From Branchiostoma floridae (taxonomy: Eukaryota > Chordata > Leptocardii > Amphioxiformes > Branchiostomatidae): a stretch of 39,472 nucleotides of DNA. This document shows positions 19,931-30,579 of this stretch, in pieces (position 1 is the first letter of the stretch; the number at the start of each line of letters is the position of its first letter). The DNA is taken from positions 22,433,468-22,472,939 of the forward strand of contig NC_049987.1 in assembly GCF_000003815.2 (NCBI RefSeq), in the 5' to 3' direction. The position numbers were made by a program, and so were the translations under genes. A model generated the notes under the pieces. That model worked only from the letters and a program-made list of their open reading frames with translations, searched no databases and was not told where the DNA came from.

Positions 19931-20490
19931 AGCAAACTCCCTTCCACTGCAAACCCCCTTCGACGGAAAACCCCCTTCCACGGCAAACCCCCTTCCATGG
20001 CAACCCCCTTCCACGGCAAACCCCCTTCCACGGCAAACCCCCTTCCACGGCAAACGTCCTTCCACAGCAAACGCCCTTCCACGGCAAACCTCCTTCCATG
20101 GCAAACCTCCCTACACGGCAGACCCCCTTCCACGACAAACCTCCTTCTATGGCAAACCTACTTCCTCAGCAAACTCCCTTCCACGGCAAACTCCCTTCCA
20201 CGGCAAACCCCCTTCCACGGCAAACTCCCTTCCACGGCAAACTCCTTTCCACAACAAACGCCCTTCCACGGCAAACTCCCTTCCACGGCAAACTCCCTTC
20301 CACGGCAAACTCCCCTCCACGGCAAACTCCCTTCTACGGCAAACTCCCTTCCACGGCAAAAGCCCTTCCACGGCAAACCTCCTTCCACGGCAAACTCCCT
20401 TCCACAGCAAACGCCCTTCCACGGCAAACCCCCTTCCATGGCAAACCTCCTTCCACGGCAAACCCCTTTCCTCAGCAAACTTCCTTTCCA
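19931..20490 (+). repeat. 17-bp minisatellite, about 33 copies
   Basis: The unit is TTCCACGGCAAACTCCC (17 nt) with variants such as CCATGG, CCACAG and AAACGCCC. Since 17 is not a multiple of 3, the frame rotates through a 51-nt, 17-residue cycle (PFHGKLPSTANPLPRQT). The unit lacks stops in several frames on both strands, so long overlapping ORFs (up to 197 codons) arise automatically. Not a gene on this evidence. Confidence 0.95.
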
Positions 20491-20914
20491 GTTTAAAGTC
20501 GCGAACCCTCCGCCTTGCCCCAAAAAATCTCGAAGTCTCCGGCGAAGGATATATTCAACCCCAGTGCAAACACGAGCCCCCTGACGGAGGTAATCAACAT
20601 GAAACCCTGAAGGTCAGGAGGAACTAGCGAAGCGAATCCCGTCAGCTCCGGAAAATCAATACGAATTTGATCATAAGTCGGTTGACTGAAGGCGAGTATT
20701 GTTCTCAGAAGACGGACGGCATATCGACAGGATGTAGGACGAAGGAACCGCCCGGAATCTATTCGTCATAAAATTCGGAACACGTCAAGTCTGATCCAGG
20801 TCCACATATTCTAACTTCACCCAACAAAAGACAATAGTTAAATAATATTCCCCAATCAACTGAAAAAATTGTCGCTGGAAATTTTTACGAGATCGCCCAG
20901 TCCAATTCAATTGT
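20491..20914. other. Intronic sequence, nothing recognised
   Basis: No repeat or coding structure seen. Confidence 0.4.
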
Positions 20915-21085
20915 ATCTGTATCTATATAGCCGGTATAACCGCCCTTTGACGTAACACGCCAGCTTCTGTGTCTGTATCTATATAACCAGTATAACCGCC
21001 CTTCGGCGTAACACACCAGCTTCTGTATCTGAATCTATATAGCCAGTATGGCCGCCCTTCGCCGTAACACACCAGCTTCACAGGC
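20915..21085 (+). repeat. Three tandem copies, about 55 bp
   Basis: TCTGTATCTATATAGCC, AGTATAACCGCCCTT and CGTAACACACCAGCTTC recur three times in a row. Confidence 0.8.
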
Positions 21086-21149
21086 AGCAGCTGGTTATAT
21101 TACATTGGGTGACCTGTCACACCTAAACTTTATATTACTTAAAACTACC

Positions 21150-21322
21150 CAGCCAAGATGCCCCTACTGTGTTTGGTGATGACATTTTCCTTTCACCTTC
21201 ACGTGTCATCCACTGCAAGTCTGTTTTCATTTTTGTAACACAAGCATCCCTGTTGAAGTTGTTTGTGCAGAATATTGCAGCTTGATTCTGTACCCTTTCA
21301 ACTGTCTGACCCAAGTGCACTG
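21150..21322 (-). mobile_element. Non-LTR retrotransposon RT fragment
   Basis: The minus strand reads VERVQNQAAIFCTNNFNRDA and then CVTKMKTDLQWMTREGERK. This matches the well-known end of CR1/L2-like reverse transcriptases, the (L/I)E-x-VQ-x-x-AA-R-F motif followed by (S/C)VT-x-M...LGW. Only about 45 codons remain, with flanking sequence unrelated, so it is a dead, short LINE fragment in the intron. Confidence 0.7.
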
Positions 21323-21965
21323 AACACGTGACTAAAACATGAGTAACATCAGCAATGGGTCAAAGGTTGTTGGAAGCCTATATCGTCCCCCGTCCCGGTT
21401 TATAGAAGGCTGTTGTGCTCTGATTGTGCTCTCACTCCTACGAGAAAGCAGTCATGTACCAACGGTGTAAGGAAGCATAAAAGACTCAGAGTTAACTACT
21501 TAATATACACGAAAATTGTAAGAATCAAGTCTTGGTGTTTTGCAAGGCAAACAACTTCATCCAAAAACAATTCACCAGGTAGGTACAACATTGTGCTTGT
21601 GAGTTTTCTTTTACGCAACCAGTAATGTATCTCACTTGTTTTTGTTTCGATGCTTATCAGAAATCTTCCTAAGGTCTTCTGACTGAAGTTCCAGTCGGAA
21701 GCTCTGAGGAAAATCTCTGAGAGATATAGTACTGGTTGTGCAAAGAAAACTCCAATATCCAAACTATTGCATCAGAAAGAAAAACAGAAAGGTAAATAAC
21801 CCGCTGTGTTTCCGAATTCATTAAGGAAAGGAAATTACACTATCAGAAACACAGCAACGTCCGATAGTTCACCTTCCTGTCGGGCCAGTTCACTGTCGTA
21901 CCTGGAGTTTCGGTGCAGTTCATTAGCAGTTCGTTCCCTATTTACACTGAACAGAGGGGAAGATT
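21323..21965. other. Intronic sequence, nothing recognised
   Basis: Short frames only, no motifs. May include more degraded LINE sequence that I cannot read. Confidence 0.4.
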
Positions 21966-22700
21966 TCCCCATTAACATTCCCAGCGGCACTCTTATGGCT
22001 GAAACAATCGATTCTTCGAATTAATCTCAGTGGCCGGGACGACATAGTTATTATATCCGTCACCGCTAAACGCTCATCACAAAATGGTGAATTTGGCCGG
22101 CGCCCAGCTTTTCTAACACGGGTTTCTACTCTTCACTTTACCGGATAGACAGTTGGACTTGATTGCGACGAAAAGTATCAAAATTGCTACCTAAAAGACC
22201 TGGAAGTCGACATATGTATTGTGTATGTATTCTAATTATGTACATGTGTATGTGTTGAGGAGAACCTAGCAGAACTGAAAGGAAACTATCTTTAAACGTT
22301 TGGCGTTTCTGTTAGTGTAAGTACAGGTGCAGCGACAAAGATTATCAAAATTGCTAGCTGAAAGACAGTTGAAGACCAAATTGTAACCTGGAAGTTAACA
22401 TATGTATTATGTATGTATTTATGTACATGTGTACGTGTTAAGGAGAATCTAACAACACAGAAAAGAAATCGTTTAAACGTTTGGCGTGTTGTCAGTGTAA
22501 GTACAGGTGCAGCTCATCGGCCATTTGTCGTCTCTTTACCCAGAAAGTCAGGGACGCTCCATCAGAATTCCCACCGGCTGCCTGAAGACCATAACAATCA
22601 ATTTTTCTAATTAATCACCGCGCCCCAGACGACAAAGTTATTATATCCGCCCATCACGCAGCGGAGAACTTGGCCAGGTCCCAGATTTGCCACTCTCTGG
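21966..22700 (+). repeat. Nested direct duplications
   Basis: A block with ACGACATAGTTATTATATCC and GAA(T)TTGGCC at about 21975-22110 returns in diverged form at about 22565-22690. Between them a second pair of about 190 bp (CTGGAAGT..ACATATGTATT, TTTAAACGTTTGGCGT, GTGTAAGTACAGGTGCAG) lies at about 22200-22335 and 22388-22515. Confidence 0.65.
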
Positions 22701-22892
22701 GGTCCCTACCGTCCACTTGCCGGGATTGACGGCAACTCTCCGACCATAATAGTTAGACCAGATTGCTTGGAAAATTACCAAGAGACGCAGCCTTACCCCG
22801 GTATGATTTGTCTTGGAGTTAAACCGACGCGCGGGATTCATTAAACGGTGTTTATTGTATCCTTGAGGAACAGGTGCGCCCTGAGGAGTCAG

Positions 22893-23512
22893 CTAGCGAC
22901 AGATTTCCCCCTCACACGGTTGGCTGAATCCACACGCCGGTAGAAGTCAATGGAAATGACTACATAAAGAATGGTCAATATGGGGTGCCAGCTAGCGACT
23001 AGGGCTGGGTACCGGTTCTTCGTATTGGACCGGTCCAGAAAAAACGGACCTGAAAAAAATCGGTGGACCGGATGTTGGACCTATTGGAAAATGACCAGAA
23101 TATGATTCACACATTTTGGGACTTACATGTCGAAGAAAATAACAAGAGCGAAGTAGAGAAGAGTCTATAGTTATTCCTACCAAGTTTAACAGTCAATCGT
23201 ACAGAGGCAGTTAGAATTGTATGATTTTAAACGCCAGGGGGAGTCGAATACTTCACCAAACAGAATCCTTTGTAGCGAAACGGACCATTGTTTTGAGTAT
23301 CGTCCATTCACAAGTATCCACATACTAAATCAGGTTCAGGTCCAGACCTGGACCTGATCGTCTGGGCCTGAACCGGACATGGACCTGAATTTTCTGTACC
23401 GGTACCCACCCCTACTAGCGACAGATTCCCCCTTTCACGGATGGATGCAGCCATACGCCGATAGAAGTCAATGGAAATGACTACATAAAGAATGGTCAAT
23501 ATGCAGGCCATA
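22893..23512 (+). repeat. 100-bp tandem duplication, second copy split by MITE
   Basis: CTAGCGACAGATTTCCCC, then CACACGCCG, AGAAGTCAATGGAAATGACT and AAGAATGGTCAATATG at 22893-22991 recurs at 22992-22999 plus 23415-23512. The first copy is an intact, empty-site version of the second, which fixes the MITE borders exactly. Confidence 0.9.
23000..23414. mobile_element. hAT-type MITE, 415 bp
   Basis: The ends TAGGGCTGGGTACCGGT / ACCGGTACCCACCCCTA are inverted repeats, with 8-bp target duplication CTAGCGAC at 22992-22999 and 23415-23422. It shares ends and internal segments with the 202-bp element at 13246, which looks internally deleted relative to it. No ORF of transposase type. Confidence 0.9.
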
Positions 23513-24325
23513 TGGCTCTCCACAGTCAGCATATTCTTAAACGTCCGAATCGTTTTTAATTGCGGAGCGCGAATCCCAGATGGGCAATTCGAGTCATAAA
23601 GGGTTTAGGTTTAACGCAGGGTTAAAAGAGAAACTGTCGACGTCTTCGTCTCCTGTAGTAAATATAGGTTAATGTTTTGGGACTAGATGACTGAGGTCTT
23701 CACAGATGTCGTATTTTAGTGCAACTTTTCATTTGGTTTATTCATTTCAGCTTTGATTTATCTCATTACGTCTATGTAGCTATGCGGACCGTTAAACAAA
23801 CCCAGCAGCAAATGACCTGGTGTATACACACAAAGCTTTCGGTTTCTGGAATTTAAGCTCCTACACAGACAGCTCTGAATAATGGATCTCTATGTGTCTA
23901 GAAACAGCCTTTAGCTGCGGGAGCCAATGCAAAACAATATCATTATTTACTCCACTGCCGTAGTGACCAACGCTCACCTCCCCTTGCCTGTAAAGGTGGT
24001 GCCTCACTGCACTTGGGGCACCGGTGTGGCACTGCGGGATTCGAATGATTACTCAACGAATTTCAGAGATAACGAACCAATTTGCATACGTTTTGTGCAT
24101 TTAATAGTCTTCTACGTCATACTTTTACGTATTACGCAAGATTTAAATTATAAAAATAGCACAACAGTGGCTGGCCCCGGATAAGAAATGTGACGTAGGC
24201 CCTATAGCAGACTAAGTCCGGCAAAATACCATTCTTAGCAGACTGGGTTCGGGGCCAAGTGGAGAAGGTGACCAAATATTCTCACCATGGTTACCACATT
24301 TAAACATGTCTATTTCCCTTTCCAG
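23513..24325. other. Intron 3 end; holds one MITE end
   Basis: Near 24170-24215, GGCTGGCCCCGGATAAG and then AAATGTGACGTAGGCCCTA matches the reverse complement of the GGGCCCGG-type MITE terminus; its partner end is not obvious. No coding segment was seen. Confidence 0.45.
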
Positions 24326-24497
24326 TGCCGCCGCCCGTGTCGCCAAAGATTACGGGACCCCTCGCCCCCCGGACCGAAGGGAAGGGCCTGGTCCTGACGT
24401 GCCAGTCCCGTGGAGGCCGGCCTCTTCCCAAGCTGGTCTGGTACAACGGCACGACGCGCCAGCCCCCGGTACGGTCTGTCAGCAGGGTGCTGCACAA
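24326..24497 (+). CDS. Exon 4: first half of Ig2
   Basis: 172 nt; acceptor CCCTTTCCAG, donor CACAA|GTAAGT; enters in phase 1 and leaves in phase 2. It encodes VPPPVSPKITGPLAP, then GKGLVLTCQSRGGRPLPKLV and WYNGTTRQPP...RVLHK. The first Ig cysteine (LTC) and core Trp (VWY) are present, as is an N-glycosylation sequon (NGT). The VPP linker opening is typical of Kirrel/nephrin inter-Ig joints. The frame is set by joins on both sides. Confidence 0.88.
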
Positions 24498-24763
24498 GTA
24501 AGTAGTGTCTTATTGCCCAGTGGCTACGGTCCCAATTGGAAATAAGGGCTAGTCTCCACGCAGACCCTACGGTGCCATAAGATTGTATCAAAGATGGCCA
24601 AGGAGTATAGCGGGCCAAAGGGAGTCAAATGGGCACATCGCGGTAGCGTAACACTGCTAGGCCGGCTTCACTCCTCTGCCAACATTTAATACTATCTTAT
24701 GCTACCGTAGGATCTGCTTGGAGATTAATAAGGGCCCTGTCTAGTGGCAGTCAACGGGCTGTT

Positions 24764-24809
24764 TTGTGTGTGTGTGTGTGTGTGTGTTGTTGTTGGGGGG
24801 GGGGGGGCT
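24764..24809. repeat. GT microsatellite and G run
   Basis: A GT-dinucleotide run followed by GTTGTTG and a run of G. The intron around it (24498-25459) shows no other gene. A partial echo of the intron start (TAAGTAGTGTCT..GCCCAGTG) recurs near 25027. Confidence 0.85.
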
Positions 24810-25459
24810 CTTCCGGGCTTGATTCGGACTTGGCTCCGTCGGATACCCTGCGGCTCCTAGGATGCATGTGAGCACTGCCCGACCCCTGTTTCATTTTAGG
24901 TCGTTAAATTCAGCCCCGGACCCGGTAACAAATAGTCGCCGTGACCTGCCCGTGGGGTACGCCGGAGCAAATTTGTGGCTTCGGAGTCCGGCCGGGGCTA
25001 CATCTCTTGCGGGAACAATTGAGCCTAAGTAGTGTCTGACCGCCCAGTGATGACTGACCCTGCCTGTGGACCGATAGGACGATTCATAACGTTATAAAAA
25101 AATTGTGGTTTACTTGTGAGTTACTTGAAATGGTTGCTATCAAGAGGCGTTGTAAGTCGACGTCCACATTTCTGACGAATCACGTTTCTAAAAGGTCACT
25201 TTTCTGAGGAAAACGAACAGAAAATTACCCTGGTACATTAGACCTGATCATCGTAAGAAAGGATAGGTTTTGATGAGGACAAAAGTTGATCATGAAACAT
25301 TTTTGCAACTTGAACTTGAACTTCAACTTACAACACAGAAAATTGGACTGACTCAAAAGAAGAAGATGCCGTCCAAAAGAGTGGGGCAGTCAAATTGGGT
25401 ACGTCTAAATTTATTGTTAGTGAGTCAAGTTCAACTCTGACTTATGTGCCTTTCCACAG

Positions 25460-25599
25460 ATCCGAATCGGTGTCTTCCGAACTGGTGCTACCTTTCCTGA
25501 CGAGGTGGGATAATGGCGCCAACATCAGCTGTGTAGCAGACCAGGGCTTCCCGAAAATAGCGCCGCCCAGAAGCACCTTCAGGCAGATCCACGTGCGAT
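25460..25599 (+). CDS. Exon 5: second half of Ig2
   Basis: 140 nt; acceptor CTTTCCACAG, donor CGAT|GTGAGT; enters in phase 2 and leaves in phase 1. It encodes SESVSSELVLPFLTRWDNGA, then NISCVADQGFPKI and STFRQIHVR. The second Ig cysteine (ISC) sits in an NIS sequon. The S-x-L-x-L...NG-x-x-(I/F)-x-C layout with A(D/N)..(A/F)(I/P)P..T fits Kirrel Ig2. Confidence 0.88.
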
Positions 25600-25644
25600 G
25601 TGAGTCGCCTTATCTATTTTTTGTTTTTCCTATTTAGTTATTGT

Positions 25645-25738
25645 TTGTTTGTTTGTGTCGTTGGTTGTTTGGTGGCTGGTTGTTAGCTGGCTGGCTGGCT
25701 GGTTGGTTGGTTGGTTGGTTGGCTGGCTGGCTGGCAGC
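25645..25738. repeat. GTTT and GGCT/GGTT microsatellites
   Basis: Short TTG/TTTG run followed by tetranucleotide GGCT, GGTT and GGCT runs. Frames through it are repeat artefacts. The intron from here to 26389 holds nothing else recognisable. Confidence 0.9.
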
Positions 25739-26389
25739 CTATGTTGCACTACGCTTAGCCCTGTCAAGCGTCCCTTTTTTCCAATTCCTCATATTCAGTT
25801 CAAATGTCTCTAATAAGAGTCTGGGTAAAAGTCAAAATTCTGCAATGCACTTGGAATTTTGATTTCCATAGATTGTTTTGAGTGTAGCATGTTGTGTCCA
25901 AGATATGTCCTGAGCCCTGCGTATTAACTTTGCGTAGTCCCCGTCCAATCTGTTATAGAGTAGACATGTAAGAGTCGTTCTTTGGACCTTGGCCTTCTTC
26001 CCAAAAACTTGCTGTAATCCCACAGGATGTAAATGATCAATCGTTAGCCTCCGGGTAGACAGACAATCTGAGCAGTTAGCAGATCCAATCGTCCATTGTC
26101 CACATCAGATCCGGACTAATGCAGCCTGACGGGTTGAGAAGTACTTAACCGAGAACATTAAGTAAGATGGATGATGGCGACGATAGGCCATTGTTTGAAG
26201 GAGAAAGTTCTTATCGCCCTAATGGTTGCGTAAGGACCTTATCTATGGCCAGGGGCATTCCGCCTGGTATATCACGTCTTAAGAGTTAAATACCTTTAGA
26301 TTAAGGGTAAATGGCCTGAGAATGCTTTGGTAAGACCTTGTGGTAGTTGAAGTCCTGTCCTAGAAGCTGTGGGGAGTCTCAGTATATTT

Positions 26390-26595
26390 TAGGCCTACGT
26401 CACATTTCCAAACCGGGGCCCGGCCGGAAAGCTTTCGGGAACGAAAAGTAAGATATAAAAGACCCCAAACTACACAAGACGCAAAGAGAATAGTCGTTGT
26501 CATTATTTTTGTATATTTTTTCATATACATTTCTATTTCTCATTTCCACAAACAGCCCGGCCGGGCCCCTTTTTGGAATTTGACTTTGGCCTCAA
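26390..26595. mobile_element. MITE with GGGGCCCGGCCGG inverted ends
   Basis: Ends of about 38 bp, TAGGCCTACGTCACATTTCC..GGGGCCCGGCCGG and CCGGCCGGGCCCC..GGAATTTGACTTTGGCCT, are imperfect inverted repeats around an AT-rich centre without an ORF. Same family as 3204-3382. Confidence 0.75.
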
Positions 26596-26599
26596 TCAT

Positions 26600-26940
26600 A
26601 TTAGACGTTGTAACATGAAGCGGCACCAAAAGCAAAGAACACACAAATCGTTCGGGTCTATTCCTCAAGAATATAGGCCAAAGGCCTATCAGTATGAGTT
26701 CTGTGATATGATGTGCAATGAATATAGATTGAAACACTGGTTATGTAAAGCCTAGTGAACTCACCTTGTGATTTCACAACAGTCGACGTTCTGAGAATTG
26801 TAACAAGACGGCACCAATATGAAAGCACATGTTGATCTTCCAGGTCGATCCCTCATGAATACAGGCCCACAGGCGTGTACATGAGCTTTATAATATGACG
26901 TGCAATGAATGCGACTGAAACACTGGCTACTTTGAAGTTG
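26600..26940 (+). repeat. Two diverged tandem copies, about 200 bp
   Basis: TTGTAACATGAAGCGGCACC...ATATGATGTGCAATGAAT...GAAACACTGG (about 26608-26740) is echoed at about 26808-26932. Minus-strand frames of 65 and 86 codons resemble each other for this reason. Confidence 0.65.
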
Positions 26941-27057
26941 ATAAAATTTCTTACATGCGACGTTTGAAGTCAAATACACCACATCAAACCAGAAACATAC
27001 ACTTTTAAGTTGATGTTGCAATGTTTGAAATCAAATATACCACATCAAATCACAACA

Positions 27058-27407
27058 TAATGCAAAGGGATACTGCTCTTTGTGAAGCCTCATATCCAGT
27101 ATTTAGCTGACTACAGCAAGTTTGTACTTGTAATTTCCGAAAAGTGGGAGATGACTTTCTAAATCCAAAGTGACCAATCTGTAACGACCACACGTTATTT
27201 CAAACGCTAAGCAAGAATCAAAGTAAAACGTAATGTAAAGGGATGCTGCTCTTTGTGAATCATCATACCCAGTATTGAGCTGACGTCTGCAACTTTGTAC
27301 TTGTAATTTTCGAAAAGTGGAAGATGACTTTCCAAATCCAAAGTGACCAATCTGTAACGACCACACGTTATTTCAAACGCCAAGCAAGAATCAAAGTAGA
27401 TACGTGT
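27058..27407 (+). repeat. Two close tandem copies, about 174 bp
   Basis: AATGCAAAGGGATACTGCTC...GTACTTGTAATTTCCGAAAAG...CCAAAGTGACCAATCTGTAA...AAGCAAGAATCAAAGTA is repeated with few differences, so this duplication is younger than most arrays here. Confidence 0.85.
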
Positions 27408-29055
27408 CCAAAAGTGAAATACCATCCATAGATCAATTATCGTGCTGTAGTGACGCCATTCATCATTTCATATAGGCAATATCCTAGGAGGGTATTTTCC
27501 CCCAGCGAACGTGTCATACATACGACTTGTTTATCACATCCGTACAGTCCCATACCCCGACCTAGATGTTGGGCCCAATTGATGATGAATGACACATAGT
27601 ACTTAGAAGATGGATTTATCAAATACCAGAGTTGTTCCCAGAAAGTAGTCAGATCAACATGCCCACAAAACTGTCCAGATGTGTCTTGCAATGACAATTT
27701 AGCACATTGTTCCAGTTAGTCCTCTTAACTTTGAGTTCCAGATGAAGTTCGATCCAATGCTGTGCACTTAAGGCCCACATCCGATTGCCAGATATGCGCA
27801 GTATGAACGTTTGCGGCATCTCCACGCCCTTCATTCTCAGCTTCGTCCGTAAAAAAATCAATGTTTCTCTGTTAGTTGTGATATTTGATGGTGCGGCAAC
27901 CTGCGAGGCAGATACTATTCGTAGATACACATCTGCGGGCATTGTTCTCTTAGCCTAGAATAAGGACCTGCTACAGCAACATCCATTGTTTCTTATCTTA
28001 TCTGAAAAGTGATCGCATCACTTTCACAAAAGCAATCGCATTATCACTGCTGCTTCTTCGTGCGTCAAACTGTGAAATGGCAAACGGGTAGAAATCATAG
28101 ATAGATATCGGTAAGTGTTGTTTGTAGGCGCATGATTCACCTAAAAACTCCAAAACTTTTGACTGGTGATCTTGTCTCGCCAAGGAGCTTTGGTCTGACG
28201 AATATCCTCAGGGAATACATTGGAACTAGAGCTATGCTGTATTGTAGAACTGCAGCCTCCAAGCGAAACCTGAACCAAAATAACCCTTTTTATGTCTCTG
28301 TGTCCTAACCATAAGCCTTTCCTGACAGTATCAGTGTGCATCTCTCTATATATCTGTGTATATTTGCATGGAAGTGTGGATCGCAGCTTAAGCACATCTC
28401 CACACCCGTTGCTCATTGTCAGATCCGTATCAGGAGCCCCTGAAGCCGTTGCACTCCTGCCGCCCAGAATGATTGCGGCGCGAAAACGCACATACATCAC
28501 CGCAAAGTGGCGATGGGTCTTCCCTGTGTAATGTTTAGTGAGGTGCGAAATTTGTTGTCTCGCGGTAAAATGGCAGCAACAAACGACCGCCATCAATTTT
28601 ACTACGTGTGACTTTTAGATGTGTCGTAAGCATCCTTGAGGCCCCGCAAATGGTACTTGTCAATATCGTGGAAATGGATGTCCCATGGTCGTACTACGGA
28701 ATCCGCCATTATAACGCATAACCGCATACCTGGTATTGACATTTGGTGGAGAGATGGGCTGTGCGTACGACGTGCTTAAGACTTCTCTGCAAAGGTTTAG
28801 GATGGCACAACGTAAAGTATTAGGCTATGTGGTGCGGAATGGTATATACATTTAATTTTAAGGTATGTGAATGCATATATCATAAAGTAGAGTTAAGTTT
28901 GTGCAACTTCAACAGGCTCTTGAGAGATTTACCTGAAAGTTTCACTGTGTTGGTAGACGCCATTCTCATCTAGGTGGAAATGTTATATGCCAAAAGTAGA
29001 CGTACTATTTTTCTTTTCTTTTTCACTTTAGTGCCCACGATCATTATGTTTATCA
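27408..29055. other. Intron with unassigned minus-strand frames
   Basis: Minus-strand frames of 61 to 151 codons lie at 27437-27697, 27649-27942, 27998-28183 and 28141-28596. They overlap in different frames and show no motif I recognise. A decayed transposon or pseudogene cannot be excluded, but I see no support for a gene. Confidence 0.35.
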
Positions 29056-29059
29056 TTAT

Positions 29060-29262
29060 GGCACGGCCTTTATTTAACGTCATATCCTAGGAACGTCCTA
29101 TCCGAAGCTAGGTACTCATTTCCACCTGAGTGAACTAGGGAAAGTCGTGCAAAGTGCCTTTTCTAATGGCACAAAATTGGTGAGACGGCAGGATTCGAAC
29201 CTAGGACCTCTTGGGCCCGAGCCCATCACGCTGCCGATTACGCCACGCGATTTGACGATCTT
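29060..29262 (-). mobile_element. Lancelet-type tRNA SINE
   Basis: On the minus strand the head reads CGTGGCGTAATCGGCAGCG, then a B box GGTTCGAATCC, followed by GGCACTTTGCACGACTTTCC, CACTCAGGTGGAAATGAGTA and CCTAGCTTCGGATAGGACGT. This head-plus-body arrangement is the one I associate with lancelet SINEs and is a main clue to the organism. Confidence 0.75.
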
Positions 29263-29577
29263 ACTCCAATAACGTGACGCCACAGAAGCAGTGGATTGCT
29301 CATTTCTTGACAGAGACTGGACTTGATAAGTCAAAAATTTAGGTCAGTCCAATTTTTATGCTCCACTCTGATCCAGAAGCTCACGATGCGCTTATCCGCA
29401 TTACTAAATGTTATCGTCATTCAAACGACAAGGCCCCGCAAACTTCATTTCATGGATGATATCCTCTGGGGACCCCATGTGATGCCAGAGTGCCGAAACA
29501 ATTACCCGATATTCTGATAGTACATATTAGGACAGGCGTGCTCACCTTTTCTTCAACTTTCATGACGATTAAACACA

Positions 29578-29800
29578 TCTTGTGTCGGGGTAACACTCAG
29601 GGTGTTTGGTCCAGAGGTCATTGGTTCGAATCCTCTGACATGCCACCGATGTTGTGCATCTCCTCACTCCACTCAGGTGACTTCCGTTAGGAAGTAAAAC
29701 GCAGCAGAAGAATAGAGATGGACTCCTCCTCCCTACACACCACCCCAGACACAGCGGATAGCAACCCACTGCCCATCCGGCCTAAAAAATGGCAATGGGA
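29578..29800 (+). mobile_element. tRNA-headed SINE, plus strand
   Basis: GTGTCGGGGTAACACTCAGG, then GGTCCAGAGGTCATTGGTTC and GAATCCTCTGACATGCC form a tRNA-like head with a B box. The body has CACTCCACTCAGGTGAC and the 3' part has CACCCCAGACACAGCGGATA. Related to 29060-29262 and to the fragment at 39345. Confidence 0.7.
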
Positions 29801-30265
29801 CTACCTTTACCGTTATTCCTTTTTTACAACAAATCTGCTGGTTATCAATACTTTTGCAATGGCTTAAGACGTTCTAAGACGTATCAGTTAAAAGGAGCGT
29901 TTAGGTGGGCAACAAAGTCATTTTGAAAACCAACCTTTCCTAAGGCCACAGTCATTTTTCGTCAATGTTCATCAGTTTCAGTAAGCTGAAAAATTATCAA
30001 AAGCTCTCAGCGAAGCTTTCAAAAGTCACGCTCGCACGGGTTTTAGGGCGCAACAGGGTACAATTTTAATCTATATATACAGATCAGTACATCCCTACAC
30101 GGATAAAACCCGCTGCAGCTAGTGAGAACGAAGGATGGCAGCAGTCACACGTCAGTGGTCAAACAAAATGGCGGCTGTTTTACCGCTCACAGCTGCGTGT
30201 GGCTGATAGGTCCGCAACGCTCCCCTCGCGCCTGTAAAACCAAACAAATATCGCTCCATGTCTCC

Positions 30266-30376
30266 TGACCTTCACCATAATTGGGCACCACGGGGAGGTT
30301 CTCACTCGCGTGTGCTCCTTTAATCACCGTTCTATGTCGCCGTGACCTTCAATAAGCACCGCCGAGCTGAAGGTCA
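30266..30376. promoter_or_regulatory. Three nuclear-receptor half-sites
   Basis: TGACCTTCA at 30266-30274 and 30343-30351, and its reverse complement TGAAGGTCA at 30368-30376. TNAAGGTCA is the monomer site of ERR/SF-1-type receptors. Three exact sites within 111 bp, next to a CCAAT/CRE array, suggest an intronic control region, but this is motif evidence only. Confidence 0.35.
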
Positions 30377-30579
30377 AGTGTCCCTCGCCTCGCTACACGC
30401 CATCCCTCCCGAGACCCGGCCCGGTCGTGCGTTCCTGCCTGCTGGAGTTTGATAAGTTTGTGGAAAGGCTGTCGTACAAGAAGGTCAGGTAATAACCACG
30501 TCAGTCCTCGGCGTACCTACGCACTTTCCGCCGATAAATCTGCCTATAAAGGACGGCTTTTGGACGTTGGCCCAGGTCA

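Noticed and set aside
19931-20490. CRISPR array
   Set aside because: The 17-bp units are directly adjacent with no spacers and the context is eukaryotic.
19903-20584. Repetitive proline-rich protein gene
   Set aside because: Open frames exist in several frames of both strands simply because a 17-bp unit lacks stops; no splice or start context.
28141-28596. 151-codon minus-strand ORF
   Set aside because: No recognised motif, no splice-linked neighbour and overlapping frames nearby; could be chance or decayed transposon.
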